Positions 29,529 through 40,148 of a DNA stretch of 64,000 nucleotides are shown piece after piece. Each line of letters opens with the position of its first letter. The stretch's first letter is position 1. Source of the stretch: DASQPA01 sp963757335 (GTDB lineage Bacteria > Acidobacteriota > Thermoanaerobaculia > Multivoradales > UBA5704); contig CAVWRJ010000005.1 in NCBI GenBank assembly GCA_963757335.1, forward strand, positions 57,295 to 121,294. The letters run 5' to 3'. Below the pieces are notes generated by a model. That model had not been told where the DNA came from, did no database searches, and saw nothing but the letters and a program-made list of their open reading frames with translations. The translations under genes were made by a program, and so were the position numbers.

Positions 29529-30281
29529 TTGAGTCAATACCTCGATACGATCGCGGAGCTTCAAGAAGCGCTCGACCAGCTGGTCGAGGCCCGGGAGCGG
29601 CTGCACGGAATTCCCGACTGGATGCGCGAGCTCCACGACGAGCACACCGTAAAAAACGCCGAGATCCAGGCGCTCGAAGAGGCCGCGGAGGTCCTCGGCA
29701 GGGATCGCCGGGCGGCCGAGGGCGCCATCGCGGACGCCCAGGAGAAGCTCAAAAAGTACCAGCAGCAGATCAACAAGGTGAGCACCCAGCGCGAGTACGG
29801 CGCCCTCCTCCAGGAGATCGACAGCGCCAAGGCGCTGATCACGAGCTGCGAGGAGCAGGCCTTCTCGTCGCTCGAGAACCTCGACCGGACGACCGCCGAC
29901 CTGACCGCCCATCGCGAGGCCTTCAAGGAGCTGGCGGACCGCTACGCGGCCGAGCTCGCCCGCTGGGAGGCGGAGAAGCCGGCGGTGGCCGAGAAGGTGG
30001 CGGCGCTCGAGGCCCGGATCGCGGGTTTGAGAGAGAAGCTGCCGCGCGGCCTCTACGCGCAGTTCGAGCGCATCCGGGAGCGCCACGGCGGCACGGCGCT
30101 CGCGCCCATCCGCCTCCTCGAACGCCCGGGGGGCAAGGGGCCGCGCGAGTGGCACTGCGGGGCCTGCAACTACCGGGTGCGGCCGCAGGTGGTGGTCGAG
30201 ATCCGCAACAGCAGCGACCTCGTGCAGTGCGACAGCTGCAAGCGCATCCTCTACCTGCCCGAGCCGCCGGCCGCCGCATGA
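29529..30281 (+). CDS. CT398-like coiled-coil protein with C4 zinc ribbon
   Basis: The 250-residue protein is a long antiparallel coiled coil (about 1-175) followed by a C4 zinc ribbon: CGACN near residue 206 and CDSCK near 234. This is the arrangement of the CT398/HP0958 family, which in some bacteria helps secretion or flagellar assembly. The start is TTG at 29529 with GGAGG seven bases upstream; the nearby ATG is out of frame. It overlaps yggS by four bases (ATGA), so the two are coupled. Confidence 0.88.
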   Translation: MSQYLDTIAELQEALDQLVEARERLHGIPDWMRELHDEHTVKNAEIQALEEAAEVLGRDRRAAEGAIADAQEKLKKYQQQINKVSTQREYGALLQEIDSAKALITSCEEQAFSSLENLDRTTADLTAHREAFKELADRYAAELARWEAEKPAVAEKVAALEARIAGLREKLPRGLYAQFERIRERHGGTALAPIRLLERPGGKGPREWHCGACNYRVRPQVVVEIRNSSDLVQCDSCKRILYLPEPPAAA

Positions 30282-31024
30282 GCGACCCCCAGGTGGGCGT
30301 CCCGCCAGCAGCGCCGGCGGATCTCCAGGCCCGCCTGGCCGCGGTGCGCGGCGAGATCGAGGCCGCCTGCGCCAGAAGCGGCAGGAGCGTCTCGGCGGTG
30401 ACCCTCCTCGGCGCCAGCAAGACCCAGCCGGCGGAGGTCCTGGCGGCCGCCTTCCGGCTCGGCCTCCGCACCTTCGGCGAAAACCGGGTGCAGGAGGCGC
30501 TCGGGAAGACCGCCCTGCTGCCGCCGGCGGTCGTCGCGGGGGCGGAGTGGCACCTGATCGGCCCCCTCCAGTCGAACAAGGTGAAGGTCGCCCTGGACCT
30601 CTTCAGGGTCGTCCACTCGATCGACCGGCCGAAGATCGCCACCGCCCTCGACCGCGAGGCGGCCGGGCGCGGCCTTCACCTCACCGGTTTCCTCGAGATC
30701 AACCTCGGCGGGGAGGCGAGCAAGCACGGTTTCCCGCCGGCCGGCCTCGCCGCGGCCGTGGCGCCGCTCGCCGGCCTCGCCCACCTGCGCATCACCGGCC
30801 TGATGGCGATCCCGCCCGAGGCCGAAGACCCCGAGGGCTCGCGCCCCTGGTTCCGCCGCCTGCGCGAGCTGCGCGACGAGCTCGCCGCCCTTCCCGAGTG
30901 GCAGGGCTTCCCCGGCTACCTGTCGATGGGGATGAGCCACGACTTCGCCGTGGCGGTCGAGGAGGGTGCCACCCACGTGCGGGTCGGCACCGCCCTCTTC
31001 GGTCGACGGCGTAGCCCGGTCTAG
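30278..31024 (+). CDS. yggS: YggS-family pyridoxal-phosphate homeostasis protein
   Basis: The 248-residue protein is a single TIM barrel of the alanine-racemase N-terminal family. The PLP lysine is in LLGASKTQPAE, followed by FGENRVQEA, HLIGPLQSNKV and the C-terminal LSMGMSHDF and VRVGTALFG phosphate-binding segments. Members keep free PLP and amino/keto acid pools balanced and have no racemase domain. The ATG overlaps the stop of the zinc-ribbon gene. divIVA follows 90 bases downstream, an order also seen in the cell-division neighbourhoods of other bacteria. Confidence 0.95.
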   Translation: MSDPQVGVPPAAPADLQARLAAVRGEIEAACARSGRSVSAVTLLGASKTQPAEVLAAAFRLGLRTFGENRVQEALGKTALLPPAVVAGAEWHLIGPLQSNKVKVALDLFRVVHSIDRPKIATALDREAAGRGLHLTGFLEINLGGEASKHGFPPAGLAAAVAPLAGLAHLRITGLMAIPPEAEDPEGSRPWFRRLRELRDELAALPEWQGFPGYLSMGMSHDFAVAVEEGATHVRVGTALFGRRRSPV

Positions 31025-31114
31025 CTCATGGTAAGATATCTATAAGGCAGCGTTTACCACAGCTTAGAGGCGACACCCGGGCCGCGAGCGCGGTCGATTT
31101 ACCAGGAGAACACC

Positions 31115-31615
31115 ATGGCTCTCACTCCGCTCGACATCCAGAAGATGCGTTTTCCTCCGAAGATGCGGGGCTACGACCCGACCGAAGTAGGGAACTTCCT
31201 CGCCCTGGTGGCCGAGGACCTGGCCGCCAAGAGCGCCGACCTCGACAAGGCCGAGCGCGAGAACCGCTACTACCGCCAGCGGCTGGAGGAGACCGAGCAG
31301 CGCGAGCACCAGCTCCAGCAGACCCTGCTGCGGGCGCAGAAGGTCTCCGACGAGATCACCGCCAACGCCCGCCGCGAGGCCGAGCTGATGGTCAAGGAGG
31401 CGGAGATCGCCGCCGACAAGATGGTCCAGCAGGCGGTCGAGCAGTCGACCCGGATCGAGAGCAAGATCGCCGAGCTCCGCACCATGCGCCGCGAGCTGCA
31501 GATGAAGTTCCGCAACACCCTGGACCTCTTCCAGCGCATCCTCGAATCCGAGCTCGAAGAGGAGCGGGCGACCGCCACCGTCCACACCCTCCCCCGGAAG
31601 CGCAAAGAGGCGTGA
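31115..31615 (+). CDS. divIVA: DivIVA-domain protein
   Basis: The 166-residue protein starts MALTPLDIQKMRFPPKMRGY, the N-terminal membrane-binding DivIVA segment with the YDPTEVGNFL turn, followed by a continuous coiled coil to about residue 155. DivIVA/GpsB proteins recognise curved membrane and position division or cell-wall factors. The ribosome-binding site is ACCAGGAGAAC before ATG 31115. The last four bases overlap the GTG of the next small gene, which links an essential gene to a toxin-antitoxin-like pair. Confidence 0.93.
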   Translation: MALTPLDIQKMRFPPKMRGYDPTEVGNFLALVAEDLAAKSADLDKAERENRYYRQRLEETEQREHQLQQTLLRAQKVSDEITANARREAELMVKEAEIAADKMVQQAVEQSTRIESKIAELRTMRRELQMKFRNTLDLFQRILESELEEERATATVHTLPRKRKEA

Positions 31616-31929
31616 TTCCGGGCGCGGCCCTGCGGCTCTTCCCCGGCTACGCGGCGGCGGACCTCGAAGCTCCCGACGCCCGCCCGTTCCTCCTCTCCCG
31701 GCTGCTGGAGGACGGCGACGGTGCCGACCTCCGCCAGCTCTTCGCGGCGGTGCCCGAGATGTCGGAGATGCCGGAGACATCGGAAATATCGGAGGCCGGG
31801 GCCGCCGCCTGGCTGGCCGCCCACGGCGGCCGGCAGCTGTCGGTCCGCAGCCGTGCCTTCTGGGAGCTGGTGCTGGGGACGCCGGCAGGTCCCGCCGTTC
31901 CCGGCATCGCCGCCCTCTGGCCGCTGTGA
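31612..31929 (+). CDS. Small DUF6922-like partner (putative antitoxin) of nucleotidyltransferase
   Basis: The 105-residue protein (GTG start, overlapping divIVA by four bases) follows the pattern of small partners that precede AbiEii-type nucleotidyltransferases: a LFPGY-like start, RPFLLSRLLEDGDGADLRQL and a C-terminal LSVRSRAFWELVLG. I assign DUF6922 similarity from this pattern and am not certain. The centre contains a microrepeat-encoded MSEMPETSEISE insertion. It overlaps the next gene by four bases. The likely role is antitoxin or regulator of the following protein. Confidence 0.55.
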   Translation: MIPGAALRLFPGYAAADLEAPDARPFLLSRLLEDGDGADLRQLFAAVPEMSEMPETSEISEAGAAAWLAAHGGRQLSVRSRAFWELVLGTPAGPAVPGIAALWPL

Positions 31930-32633
31930 CCCTCCACCACCCCGAAGCGCTCGCCCCAGCCGCCCAGGAGCTCCTCGGGCGGCTCGCCGACCGCCCCTGG
32001 GCGGAGGAGCTCTATCTCGCCGGCTCGGCGGCCCTCGCTCTCCACCTCGGGCACCGGCCGGTGCGCGACCTCGACCTCATGGGTGGGACCAACCGGCTGA
32101 ACGGCCCCGAGCGCCGCGATCTCCTGAGCGAGCTGCTCGCCTTGGACTCCGGCACCGAGGTCGAGACCGCCCGCGACGGCTATCTCTATTCGCGGCATGC
32201 GCGGCATGCGCGGGGTGACGGCGGAGCTGCCCCCTCCAGTGCCGGAGTGGGGCTGCGCTTCTTCTACTACCCCTATCCTCTCATCGACCCGGTCGAGGAC
32301 TTCGCCGGGTTGGCCGTCGCCTCCCTCGCCGACCTCGGGCTGATGAAGATCGCGGCGATCATCAGCCGCGCCGCCCGCCGCGACTTCGTCGACCTCTTCC
32401 TGCTCTGCCGCGAGCGCCCCCTCGAAGACCTCCTGGGGCGCGCCGGGGACAAGTTCGGCCATGTCCGCGACTTCCCCCTCCAGGCGCTCAAGGGGCTCGC
32501 CGACCGGTCGCAGATCGCAGGCGAGCCCATGCCCCGGCTCGCTCTCCCCCTGGAGTGGGAGGAGGTCGAGGCCTGGCTCCGCGAGGAGGTTCGCCGGCTG
32601 GGCCGGGAGCGGGTAGGATTGCCTGGTGCCTGA
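31926..32633 (+). CDS. AbiEii-like nucleotidyltransferase (putative toxin)
   Basis: The 235-residue protein has LYLAGSAALALHLGHRPVRD followed by LDLM, the GGTAL...HR.S.DIDL signature of AbiEii/DUF1814 nucleotidyltransferases, with the aspartates intact. Characterised members transfer nucleotides to tRNA acceptor stems or other targets and act as toxins in type IV-like systems. The start overlaps the small upstream gene by four bases and its end overlaps hutI by eight. A microrepeat (around 32190-32215) encodes RHARHAR in the middle. Confidence 0.75.
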   Translation: MTLHHPEALAPAAQELLGRLADRPWAEELYLAGSAALALHLGHRPVRDLDLMGGTNRLNGPERRDLLSELLALDSGTEVETARDGYLYSRHARHARGDGGAAPSSAGVGLRFFYYPYPLIDPVEDFAGLAVASLADLGLMKIAAIISRAARRDFVDLFLLCRERPLEDLLGRAGDKFGHVRDFPLQALKGLADRSQIAGEPMPRLALPLEWEEVEAWLREEVRRLGRERVGLPGA

Positions 32634-33936
32634 GGCCCCGGACCTCCTGATCGAGAACCTGGCCGAGGTCGCCACCCCGGAGGGGACCACCCCCCGGCGG
32701 GGCGCCGACCAGGGGCGCCTCCGCCGCTTCCGGGGAGCGACTGATGTCGCCGACATCGCCGACATCGAAGTCCTCTGCCGGGACGGCCGGATCGCCTTCG
32801 TCGGGCCGACCGAGGAGCGGCGGCGCGGGTTCGGCGAGCTGCCCCAGGCCGAGCGCCTGGACGGCAGGGGGGGCACCCTCATCCCCGGCTTCGTCGATCC
32901 GCACACTCACCTCCCCTGGGCGGGGAGCCGGGAGGAGGAGTTCGCCGCCCGCCTCGCCGGCAGGACCTACCAGGAGATCGCGGCGGCCGGGGGCGGCATC
33001 CTCTCGACCGTCGCCGCCACCCGCCGGGCGAGCGAGGGGGAGCTGGTCGGCAACGTCCACCGCCGGCTCGACCAGATGCTCGCCTGGGGGACGACGACCG
33101 CCGAGGCGAAGAGCGGCTACGGCCTGAACCTGGCCGACGAATTAAAGCAGCTCGCCGCCATCCGCGACGCCGCGGCCGGCCACCCGGTCGACCTCGTGCC
33201 CACCCTCCTCGCCGCCCACGAGATGCCCGCCGAGTATCGGCAAGACCCCAAGGACCGCGGGCGCTATCTCGACCTGGTCTGCGAGGAGATCGTCCCCGCC
33301 GCCGCGGCCGCCGGGCTCGCCCGCTTCTGCGACGTCTTCTGCGAGACCGGGGTGTTCGACGCCGCCGAGTCGCGCCGGGTGCTCGCGGCCGGGGTGGCGG
33401 CCGGGCTCCTCCCCCGCCTCCACGCCGACGAGTTCGCCGATTCCGGCGGGGCGGCGCTGGCGGCCGAGCTGGGCGCCTACTCCGCCGACCACCTGATGGC
33501 GGTCTCGCCGGCCGGCATCGAAGCGTTGGCCGGCGCCGGGGGCCAGGGGGTTACCGCGGTGCTCCTCCCCGGCACCAGCTTCTTCCTCATGAAGGAGCAC
33601 TACGCCCCGGCCCGCCAGCTGATCGCGGCCGGCGTGCCGGTCGCCCTCGCCACCGACTGCAACCCCGGCTCCTCGTTCACCGAGTCGATGCCGATGGTGA
33701 TCTGGCTCGCGGTCTTAAAGCTCGGCCTCTCGATCGAGGAGAGCCTGACCGGGGCGACCTTGAACGCCGCCTGCTCGCTGGGGCTCGGGGCGGAGGTCGG
33801 GTCGGTCGAGCCCGGCAAGCGCGCCGACCTCGTCCTCCTCGACGCCCCGAACCTCCTCCACCTCGTCTACCACTACGGCATCAACCCGGTCGCCGCGGTG
33901 GTCAAGGCGGGCCGGGTGGTCCGGCGCGCCGTTTGA
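32626..33936 (+). CDS. hutI: Imidazolonepropionase
   Basis: The 436-residue amidohydrolase converts 4-imidazolone-5-propanoate to N-formimino-L-glutamate in histidine degradation. Metal ligands are in FVDPHTHLPWAG, the conserved TAEAKSGYGLN, AAHEMPAEY, HADEFADSGG and ATDCNPGSSF. The start is GTG at 32626 within the end of the preceding gene. The N-terminal small domain has an extra stretch (about residues 33-48, encoded around 32741-32770 by TGATGTCGCCGACATC-like microrepeats) not expected in the family. No hutU, hutH or hutG gene is in the window. Confidence 0.95.
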   Translation: MPEAPDLLIENLAEVATPEGTTPRRGADQGRLRRFRGATDVADIADIEVLCRDGRIAFVGPTEERRRGFGELPQAERLDGRGGTLIPGFVDPHTHLPWAGSREEEFAARLAGRTYQEIAAAGGGILSTVAATRRASEGELVGNVHRRLDQMLAWGTTTAEAKSGYGLNLADELKQLAAIRDAAAGHPVDLVPTLLAAHEMPAEYRQDPKDRGRYLDLVCEEIVPAAAAAGLARFCDVFCETGVFDAAESRRVLAAGVAAGLLPRLHADEFADSGGAALAAELGAYSADHLMAVSPAGIEALAGAGGQGVTAVLLPGTSFFLMKEHYAPARQLIAAGVPVALATDCNPGSSFTESMPMVIWLAVLKLGLSIEESLTGATLNAACSLGLGAEVGSVEPGKRADLVLLDAPNLLHLVYHYGINPVAAVVKAGRVVRRAV

Positions 33937-33994
33937 CGTAGAATCCCTCCCCAACGCAACCTACCTCGTCGTTCACCCGAGAGGAGAACCGACC

Positions 33995-34456
33995 ATGAGG
34001 CATAAAAGACCGCTCACCTTAGCCCTCGCCACCCTGCTGACCGCGCTCCCGTTGGCTGGGCCGGTCCGCGCCCAAGCACCCAAGGAGAAAGCCATGGAGA
34101 AGCCCGCGGAAGGCAAAGAGGTCACCACCCCGTCCGGACTCAAGTACACCGACATCAAGGTGGGGGACGGCGCGGAGGCCAAGCCGGGCCAGGTCGTCGA
34201 CGTCCACTACACCGGCTGGCTGACCAACGGCACCAAGTTCGACTCCAGCGTCGATCGCGGCAAGCCGTTCAGCTTCAAGCTCGGCGCCGGCCAGGTGATC
34301 GAGGGCTGGGACAAGGGGGTCGCCGGAATGAAGGTCGGCGGCAAGCGCAAGCTCACCATCCCCCCGGGTTTAGGCTACGGCACCCAGAGCGTCGGCGGCG
34401 TCATTCCGCCGAATTCGACCCTAGTGTTCGACGTCGAGCTGTTGGGCGTCAAGTAG
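33995..34456 (+). CDS. Secreted FKBP-type peptidyl-prolyl isomerase
   Basis: The 153-residue protein has a signal peptide (MRHKRPLTLALATLLTALPL to about residue 26), a short Lys/Glu-rich spacer, and one FKBP domain: VDVHYTGWLTNGTKFDSS, VIEGWDKGVAGMKVGGKRKL and LGYGTQSVGGVIPPNSTLVF. Active-site aromatic residues are present. It catalyses cis-trans isomerisation of Xaa-Pro bonds during periplasmic folding. The ribosome-binding site is GAGAGGAGAA. It converges on the M49-like peptidase gene. Confidence 0.95.
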   Translation: MRHKRPLTLALATLLTALPLAGPVRAQAPKEKAMEKPAEGKEVTTPSGLKYTDIKVGDGAEAKPGQVVDVHYTGWLTNGTKFDSSVDRGKPFSFKLGAGQVIEGWDKGVAGMKVGGKRKLTIPPGLGYGTQSVGGVIPPNSTLVFDVELLGVK

Positions 34457-34512
34457 AGGATCCCCGATCTCGGTCCGGGTAGCGCCCCCGCGAACGGGGG
34501 CGCTCCTCCCTC

Positions 34513-36238
34513 CTACTTTCCCTTCTCGGGCCCCAGCGGATAGATCGGCAGGATGTCGACCGGCACCGCCTGCAAGCCGCCCGAGGGCGGTTTTGAGCGA
34601 GTCGCCGGCATGGCCGTACTTGGCGAGGAAGCGCTTCGTCCCCTCGTAGTCGCCCCGTGCCTGGAGGGTCAGGAGGTCGTGCAGGAGGTCGCGGATGGCG
34701 CCGGGGAACTTCTCTGAGACCGCCCGGAAGTGGGCCGAGGCGTCGACCGTCAGGGCCCCCTTCTCCAGCAGATAGTTGAACTGCGACACCACCCCCTGGC
34801 CGTGCGCCTCCTCGACCCCGAAGCGGGCCGAGCGGAAGAGGCCGGCCACATAGGTCGGTTCGAGCGAGCGGCGGAGCTCCTTCGGCATGTCCCCCTTCTC
34901 CATCAGGGCGAGGATGTTGTAGATCCCCATGACGTCCGCCTTGGCCTCCTCGATGGTCGAGAAGAGGTCCTTGAGCTCCAGGCGCACCTCGGTCTTCCGG
35001 CCGGCGACGGTGATCGTCCCCGGCCCCAGGCCGTGCGACAGCTCGTGGTGGAGGACCTCGTTGAAGTAGGCCTCGAAGGAGAGATCCTTGACCTGGGAGG
35101 GATCGAGCACCTGGGCGGCGATCGGCACGAGGATCTGGTCGTACTTGGCGCGCATCAGGTTCTTGAGCAGCACCTTCTTCGAGCCCTTGGCCTCGCGCAC
35201 CCGCTCGTCGTTGGGGAGGTTGTAGGCGACGGCCGGCACCCCGGCCGTGGCATCCCCCGCCGCGTAGGCCACGTCGACCACCCGGATGGGGCTCTCGGTG
35301 CCGCGGGTCAGGTTCTTGTCGGCGTCGGGGATCGGCAGGTTGCGTTCGAGGAAGGGGAGGCTCGCCTTGAAGCGGGTGAGCGCGGCCGAATCCTTGGGGA
35401 GGGCGACCGTGACATAGGCCTCGAAGGCCGCCTTGTAGCCGAAAAGGGTGTCGCCGTAGGTCTCGTAGGGGCCGATCGTCACCTCGACCGGCGCCTCCAG
35501 ATCCATCCAGGCGAGGTCGCTCGGGTAGTAGTCGTCCGAGAGAAAAGCGTCGGCGCGGGTGGTCAGGAAGCGCTTGAGGGTCGCGTTGTCGGTCGCCGCC
35601 GCGGCCTCCTTGAGCTCTCTCGCCGCGGGCTCCAACCAGGCCCGGTACTCCTGGGCGTAGGGGACGGCGACCAGATCCTTGCCGCTCCGCCTTATCACCG
35701 TGACGGTCGAGGTGAAGCGCTCCTTGTCCGCCGGATGGGCCTTGACCCAGTCCTCGAACTCCTGCCGGGTCATGTCCTCGGGGTAGTAGCCCTCCCCCTC
35801 GGGGTGGGGGCGGTCGCCGAGGAACGGCTTCATCCCGTCCAGCCGGTCCCAGGGACCGAGGTTGAGCTGGAAGTAGGCGCGGGTGGCGTCGGCCTGGGGG
35901 CCCTTCAAGGCGGCGAGCTGCCGCGCCAGGTCGGGGTTCCCCGCCCAGGCCTGGCGCAGGGCGATGTCGTTCAACCGGCTCGACGCCTGGACGAGGAGCC
36001 CGAGCGCCCGCCGGTCGGCGGCCGAGAGGGCCGAGAGGTCGGCGGTCAGCCGGGTGGGCGCATACTGGGCGAGGCGGCGCGCGATGTCAGGCACGGTCGC
36101 GAGCTCCCGGGAGGTGGCGGCGGTGGCCGGGGCCGCTGGCGCCGATGCTGCCGATGCCGCCGGTGCCGCCGCAGCGAGCCCCACCGGCCCCAGGGAGAGG
36201 GCGGTGAGCGCCGCCAGGCAAGAGAGGGGAAAGCGCAT
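34513..36238 (-). CDS. Dipeptidyl-peptidase-III-like zinc peptidase (one apparent frameshift near the end)
   Basis: The 570-residue exported protein has a signal peptide followed by an Ala/Pro/Ser microrepeat linker. The zinc site is HHELSHGLGPG at about residue 407 and IEEAKADVMG about 50 residues later, the arrangement of bacterial dipeptidyl-peptidase 3 family proteins (canonical DPP III has HEXXGH). It probably trims peptides in the periplasm. As sequenced the frame runs on to 34421, but dropping one G near 34585 gives a family-like tail (LQAVPVDILPIYPLGP) and a stop at 34513. Confidence 0.82.
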
Positions 36239-36358
36239 CGAGTCTCCTTTCGTCGATCTGCATGCATCCTATCGTGGCACACCCCTCGCAAGCGGAGCAA
36301 AGAGACGGAGCCAAGAGACGCCGCCCGATTCAACGGCGCTGCGAAGGGAGAGATTGCC

Positions 36359-36830
36359 GTGGAAGAAGAACGGATGAAAGCCTACGACCCGATCACCGAC
36401 TACTGGATCCTGGGGACCGATCCCGAGGAGTACAGCTACGACGACCTCGAGCGCGAGTCGAGCACCGTGTGGAGCGGGGTGACCGACTACCTCGCCCTCA
36501 AGTTTCTGCGCGACATCGACGCCGGGGACTTCGTCCTCATCTGCCATACCGGCGACGAGCCCGAGCTGGTGGGGATCGCCCGGGTGATCTCCGACGCCTA
36601 CCCCGATCCGACCCAGACGCGACCCGGAGTTCATGGCGTTCGACGTCGAGCCGGTGCGGCGCCTGGAGTCGCCCATCGCCCTGGCCGACCTCGCCGGCGA
36701 TCCCGACTTCGCCGAGATCGATCCCGAGGACGTGCCGGAGTTCGCCGTCCTGCCGGTCTCGGCGCGGCTCTGGGAGCGCATTTTAGAGACCGCCAGGGAG
36801 CATGCCACGCTCCTCGCCGAGAACCGCTGA
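36359..36830 (+). CDS. EVE-domain protein (one apparent frameshift)
   Basis: About 155 residues: ITDYWILGTDPEEYSYDDLE, TVWSGVTDYLALKFLRDIDA, DFVLICHTGDEPELVGIARV and a C-terminal VLPVSARLWERIL match the EVE/PUA-like fold that reads modified bases in nucleic acids. The start is GTG at 36359 after GGGAG, or ATG at 36374. The frame breaks around 36610 in GATCCGACCCAGACG; removing one C joins YPDPTRRDPEF to MAFDVEPVRRL. It is divergent from the M49-like gene. EVE proteins often occur near restriction or tRNA-modification genes; none is adjacent here. Confidence 0.82.
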
Positions 36831-36851
36831 CGCGACCTGTCCGATTCGCCC

Positions 36852-37481
36852 CTACCGCTCCTCGCGCACCGTGGCGCGGGCGGCGAGGTCGAGGAGCTTG
36901 CTGCCCTCGATGAGGGTGGTATGGCGGGGTTCGACCTCGAAGACGAGGACGATCTCCGGCGGCCGTCCGTCGGCCTTGAGCAGCTCGACGATGCGGGGGG
37001 GCAGCTCGGCCTCCGGGTAGGTCCAGGTCTCTAGCGCCAGGTGCTTGGTCTCGATCTGCGGATGGGTCCCCGAGCGGCCGGGGTCCCAGGTGGGCACCGG
37101 CTTCTGGCCGTAGGAGAGCCGGGGCGGGGGGCCGAGGAGGATCAGGGCCCGCCCGCGGTCGGTCATGCTGCCGCGCTCCACCCCCTCCCCATAGAGCCGA
37201 TCCGCCGCCTCCGCCCGCTCGTTGAAGGTCTGGACGAAGGGGTTGCCCGGCTTTTCGAGGTCCGGGTCGCGCCGGCGCCAGAACTCCTCGATGAAGGTGA
37301 TCGCCTCCCGGTTGGTGCGCAGCCGCCGGGCCTTCTTCTCCTCCTCCGGCAGCATGATCCAGCGGGTGGGGCCGTCGGTCAGGCTCTGGACGGCGACCGG
37401 CTCGTTCGAATGGGCGAGCGAGTGACACCCCAACCAGAGCCCGGCAAAAACCGGTAGCAGGGAGGCCGCGAGTCGGGCCAT
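36852..37481 (-). CDS. GWxTD-domain lipoprotein
   Basis: The 209-residue protein has a signal peptide with a lipobox GLWLGC and the GWxTD pattern: WIMLPEEEKKARRLRTNREA, FIEEFWRRRDPD, NPFVQTFNERAEAADRL and SMTDRGRALILLGPP. The family is common in Acidobacteriota and relatives and its function is not known. The characteristic GW is replaced by GS before MTDRGR. DUF3467 lies 23 bases upstream on the same strand and the Wzm/Wzt exporter before that, so the four may form one operon. Confidence 0.85.
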   Translation of the reverse strand: MARLAASLLPVFAGLWLGCHSLAHSNEPVAVQSLTDGPTRWIMLPEEEKKARRLRTNREAITFIEEFWRRRDPDLEKPGNPFVQTFNERAEAADRLYGEGVERGSMTDRGRALILLGPPPRLSYGQKPVPTWDPGRSGTHPQIETKHLALETWTYPEAELPPRIVELLKADGRPPEIVLVFEVEPRHTTLIEGSKLLDLAARATVREER

Positions 37482-37504
37482 GGGAGCTGCCGCGCCGTGC
37501 CGGC

Positions 37505-37789
37505 TCAGTGCACGCTACCCTCCCCGCCAGCCGGTTCGGGCGCCTCCTGGATGAGGCCGTAGGTCTGCTCGTAGCGTTCCAGGTTGGCGCTCAGGGCACC
37601 GATGATCCGCTTCAGGTGGCCGGGGCTGGTCACCAGCCGGGCCGTGACGATGCCCTGGGGCGGGACCAGGTTGATGAAGTCGAGGATAAACTCCTCGCGC
37701 GTATGGGTGATGCGGAGCAGGTTGGAATACCGGCCCTTTAGCTCTTCGTCGCTGATTTTGACGTTGAGGCCCTGTGCGGGCTCGGTCAT
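37505..37789 (-). CDS. DUF3467-family protein
   Basis: The 94-residue product (start ATG 37789, with AGGAGG six bases upstream, in preference to the ATG at 37810) contains YSNLLRITHTREEFILDFIN and VTARLVTSPGHLKRIIGALS, which define DUF3467, a small cytoplasmic family of unknown function. It lies 36 bases downstream of the Wzt-like gene on the same strand. Confidence 0.88.
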   Translation of the reverse strand: MTEPAQGLNVKISDEELKGRYSNLLRITHTREEFILDFINLVPPQGIVTARLVTSPGHLKRIIGALSANLERYEQTYGLIQEAPEPAGGEGSVH

Positions 37790-37824
37790 CGGAGTCCTCC
37801 TCGCGTTCAATGCGGCATGCTATC

Positions 37825-39194
<1,370 letters not shown>

Positions 39195-39198
<4 letters not shown>

Positions 39199-39998
39199 GC
39201 CGCCTCCACGAGGGTCTCGCGCAGGCGGTCGAACAGCCAGGCCCCCACGAGCCAGGCGACCAGGCTGACGATCGCCATCTGCGCCCAGAGGTAGGGGGAG
39301 GGGACGCGGCCGCGGAAGAGGGTCTCCTGGTAGGCCAGGGTGAACGGGGTGAAGGGGTTCAAGCGCACCACCCAGTAGATGCCCGGATACCGCCTCAGGG
39401 TCTCGATGGGGTAGATCACCGGGGTGAGGAAGAAGAGGAGGGTGAGGAGGTTCGCCAGGAGGTCGCGGACGTCCTTGAAGTGGACGTTGAGCGCCGCCAA
39501 GCCCAGAGCCAGCCCGGCCACCATGGGGAGCTCCAGGAGGATCACCGCCAGCATGAGAAAGCTCGCGAGCCCCCCCACCGGGTAGTGCAGGACCCGGCCG
39601 GTCAGAAGCGCCGCGGCGACGATGGGGACCGCGAGCAGCAGGTGGACGAGGTTCGAGAGGACCGACACCATGGGCAGCAGCTCGGCCGGGAAGACGGCCT
39701 TCCTGAGCAGGCCCGAGTTGGCGATGAGCGACATGGTCCCTTCGAGGAGCGAGGTCGACAGCCAGACCCAGGGGAAGAGGCCGCTCACCATGAAGAGCGC
39801 ATAGGGGTTGGCCCCCTCGGTCCGCGGCTGGAAGATGACGCTGAAGACGAAGGTATAGACGGCGAGGAGGAGCAGCGGATTGGCGAGCGACCAGAGGAAC
39901 CCCAGGACCGACCCCCGGTAGCGCGCCTTCAGGTCCCGCGAGGTGAGGGTCCCCAGGAGGGAGCTGAAATGGAAGATCTGGCGCGCGACCCGGAGCAT
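39195..39998 (-). CDS. ABC transporter permease for polysaccharide export, Wzm/TagG type
   Basis: The 267-residue inner-membrane protein has six predicted helices and the family motifs LTSRDLKARYRGSVLGFLWS near the N-terminus and LLFFLTPVIYP in the fourth to fifth helix region. It forms the export channel with the Wzt-like ATPase encoded next. No glycosyltransferase is in the window, so the polymer is unknown. It starts after the gene-free interval that carries the palindromic array. Confidence 0.93.
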
Positions 39999-40056
39999 TG
40001 GAGCGGGAGTCTACCAGCCGCAGGGTGTAGGGAACGTTCTCTCGGTGGGAGCTCCG

Positions 40057-40103
40057 CCCGGAGATAAATCTCCGGGCTCCGAGCTACGCCGGATAAATCC
40101 GGC
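40057..40103. repeat. Twin hairpins with ATAAAT loops
   Basis: CCCGGAGAT-AA-ATCTCCGGG (40057-40076) and GCCGGAT-AA-ATCCGGC (40088-40103) are two perfect palindromes with the same loop but different stems, 11 bases apart. They lie between the wzm start and the array at 40149, in a region without genes. They look like a paired REP-type element. Confidence 0.7.
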
Positions 40104-40148
40104 TTCGAAGCCCCTTGCCGAGGCGGGGCGACGCATCGCCATCCTTCC

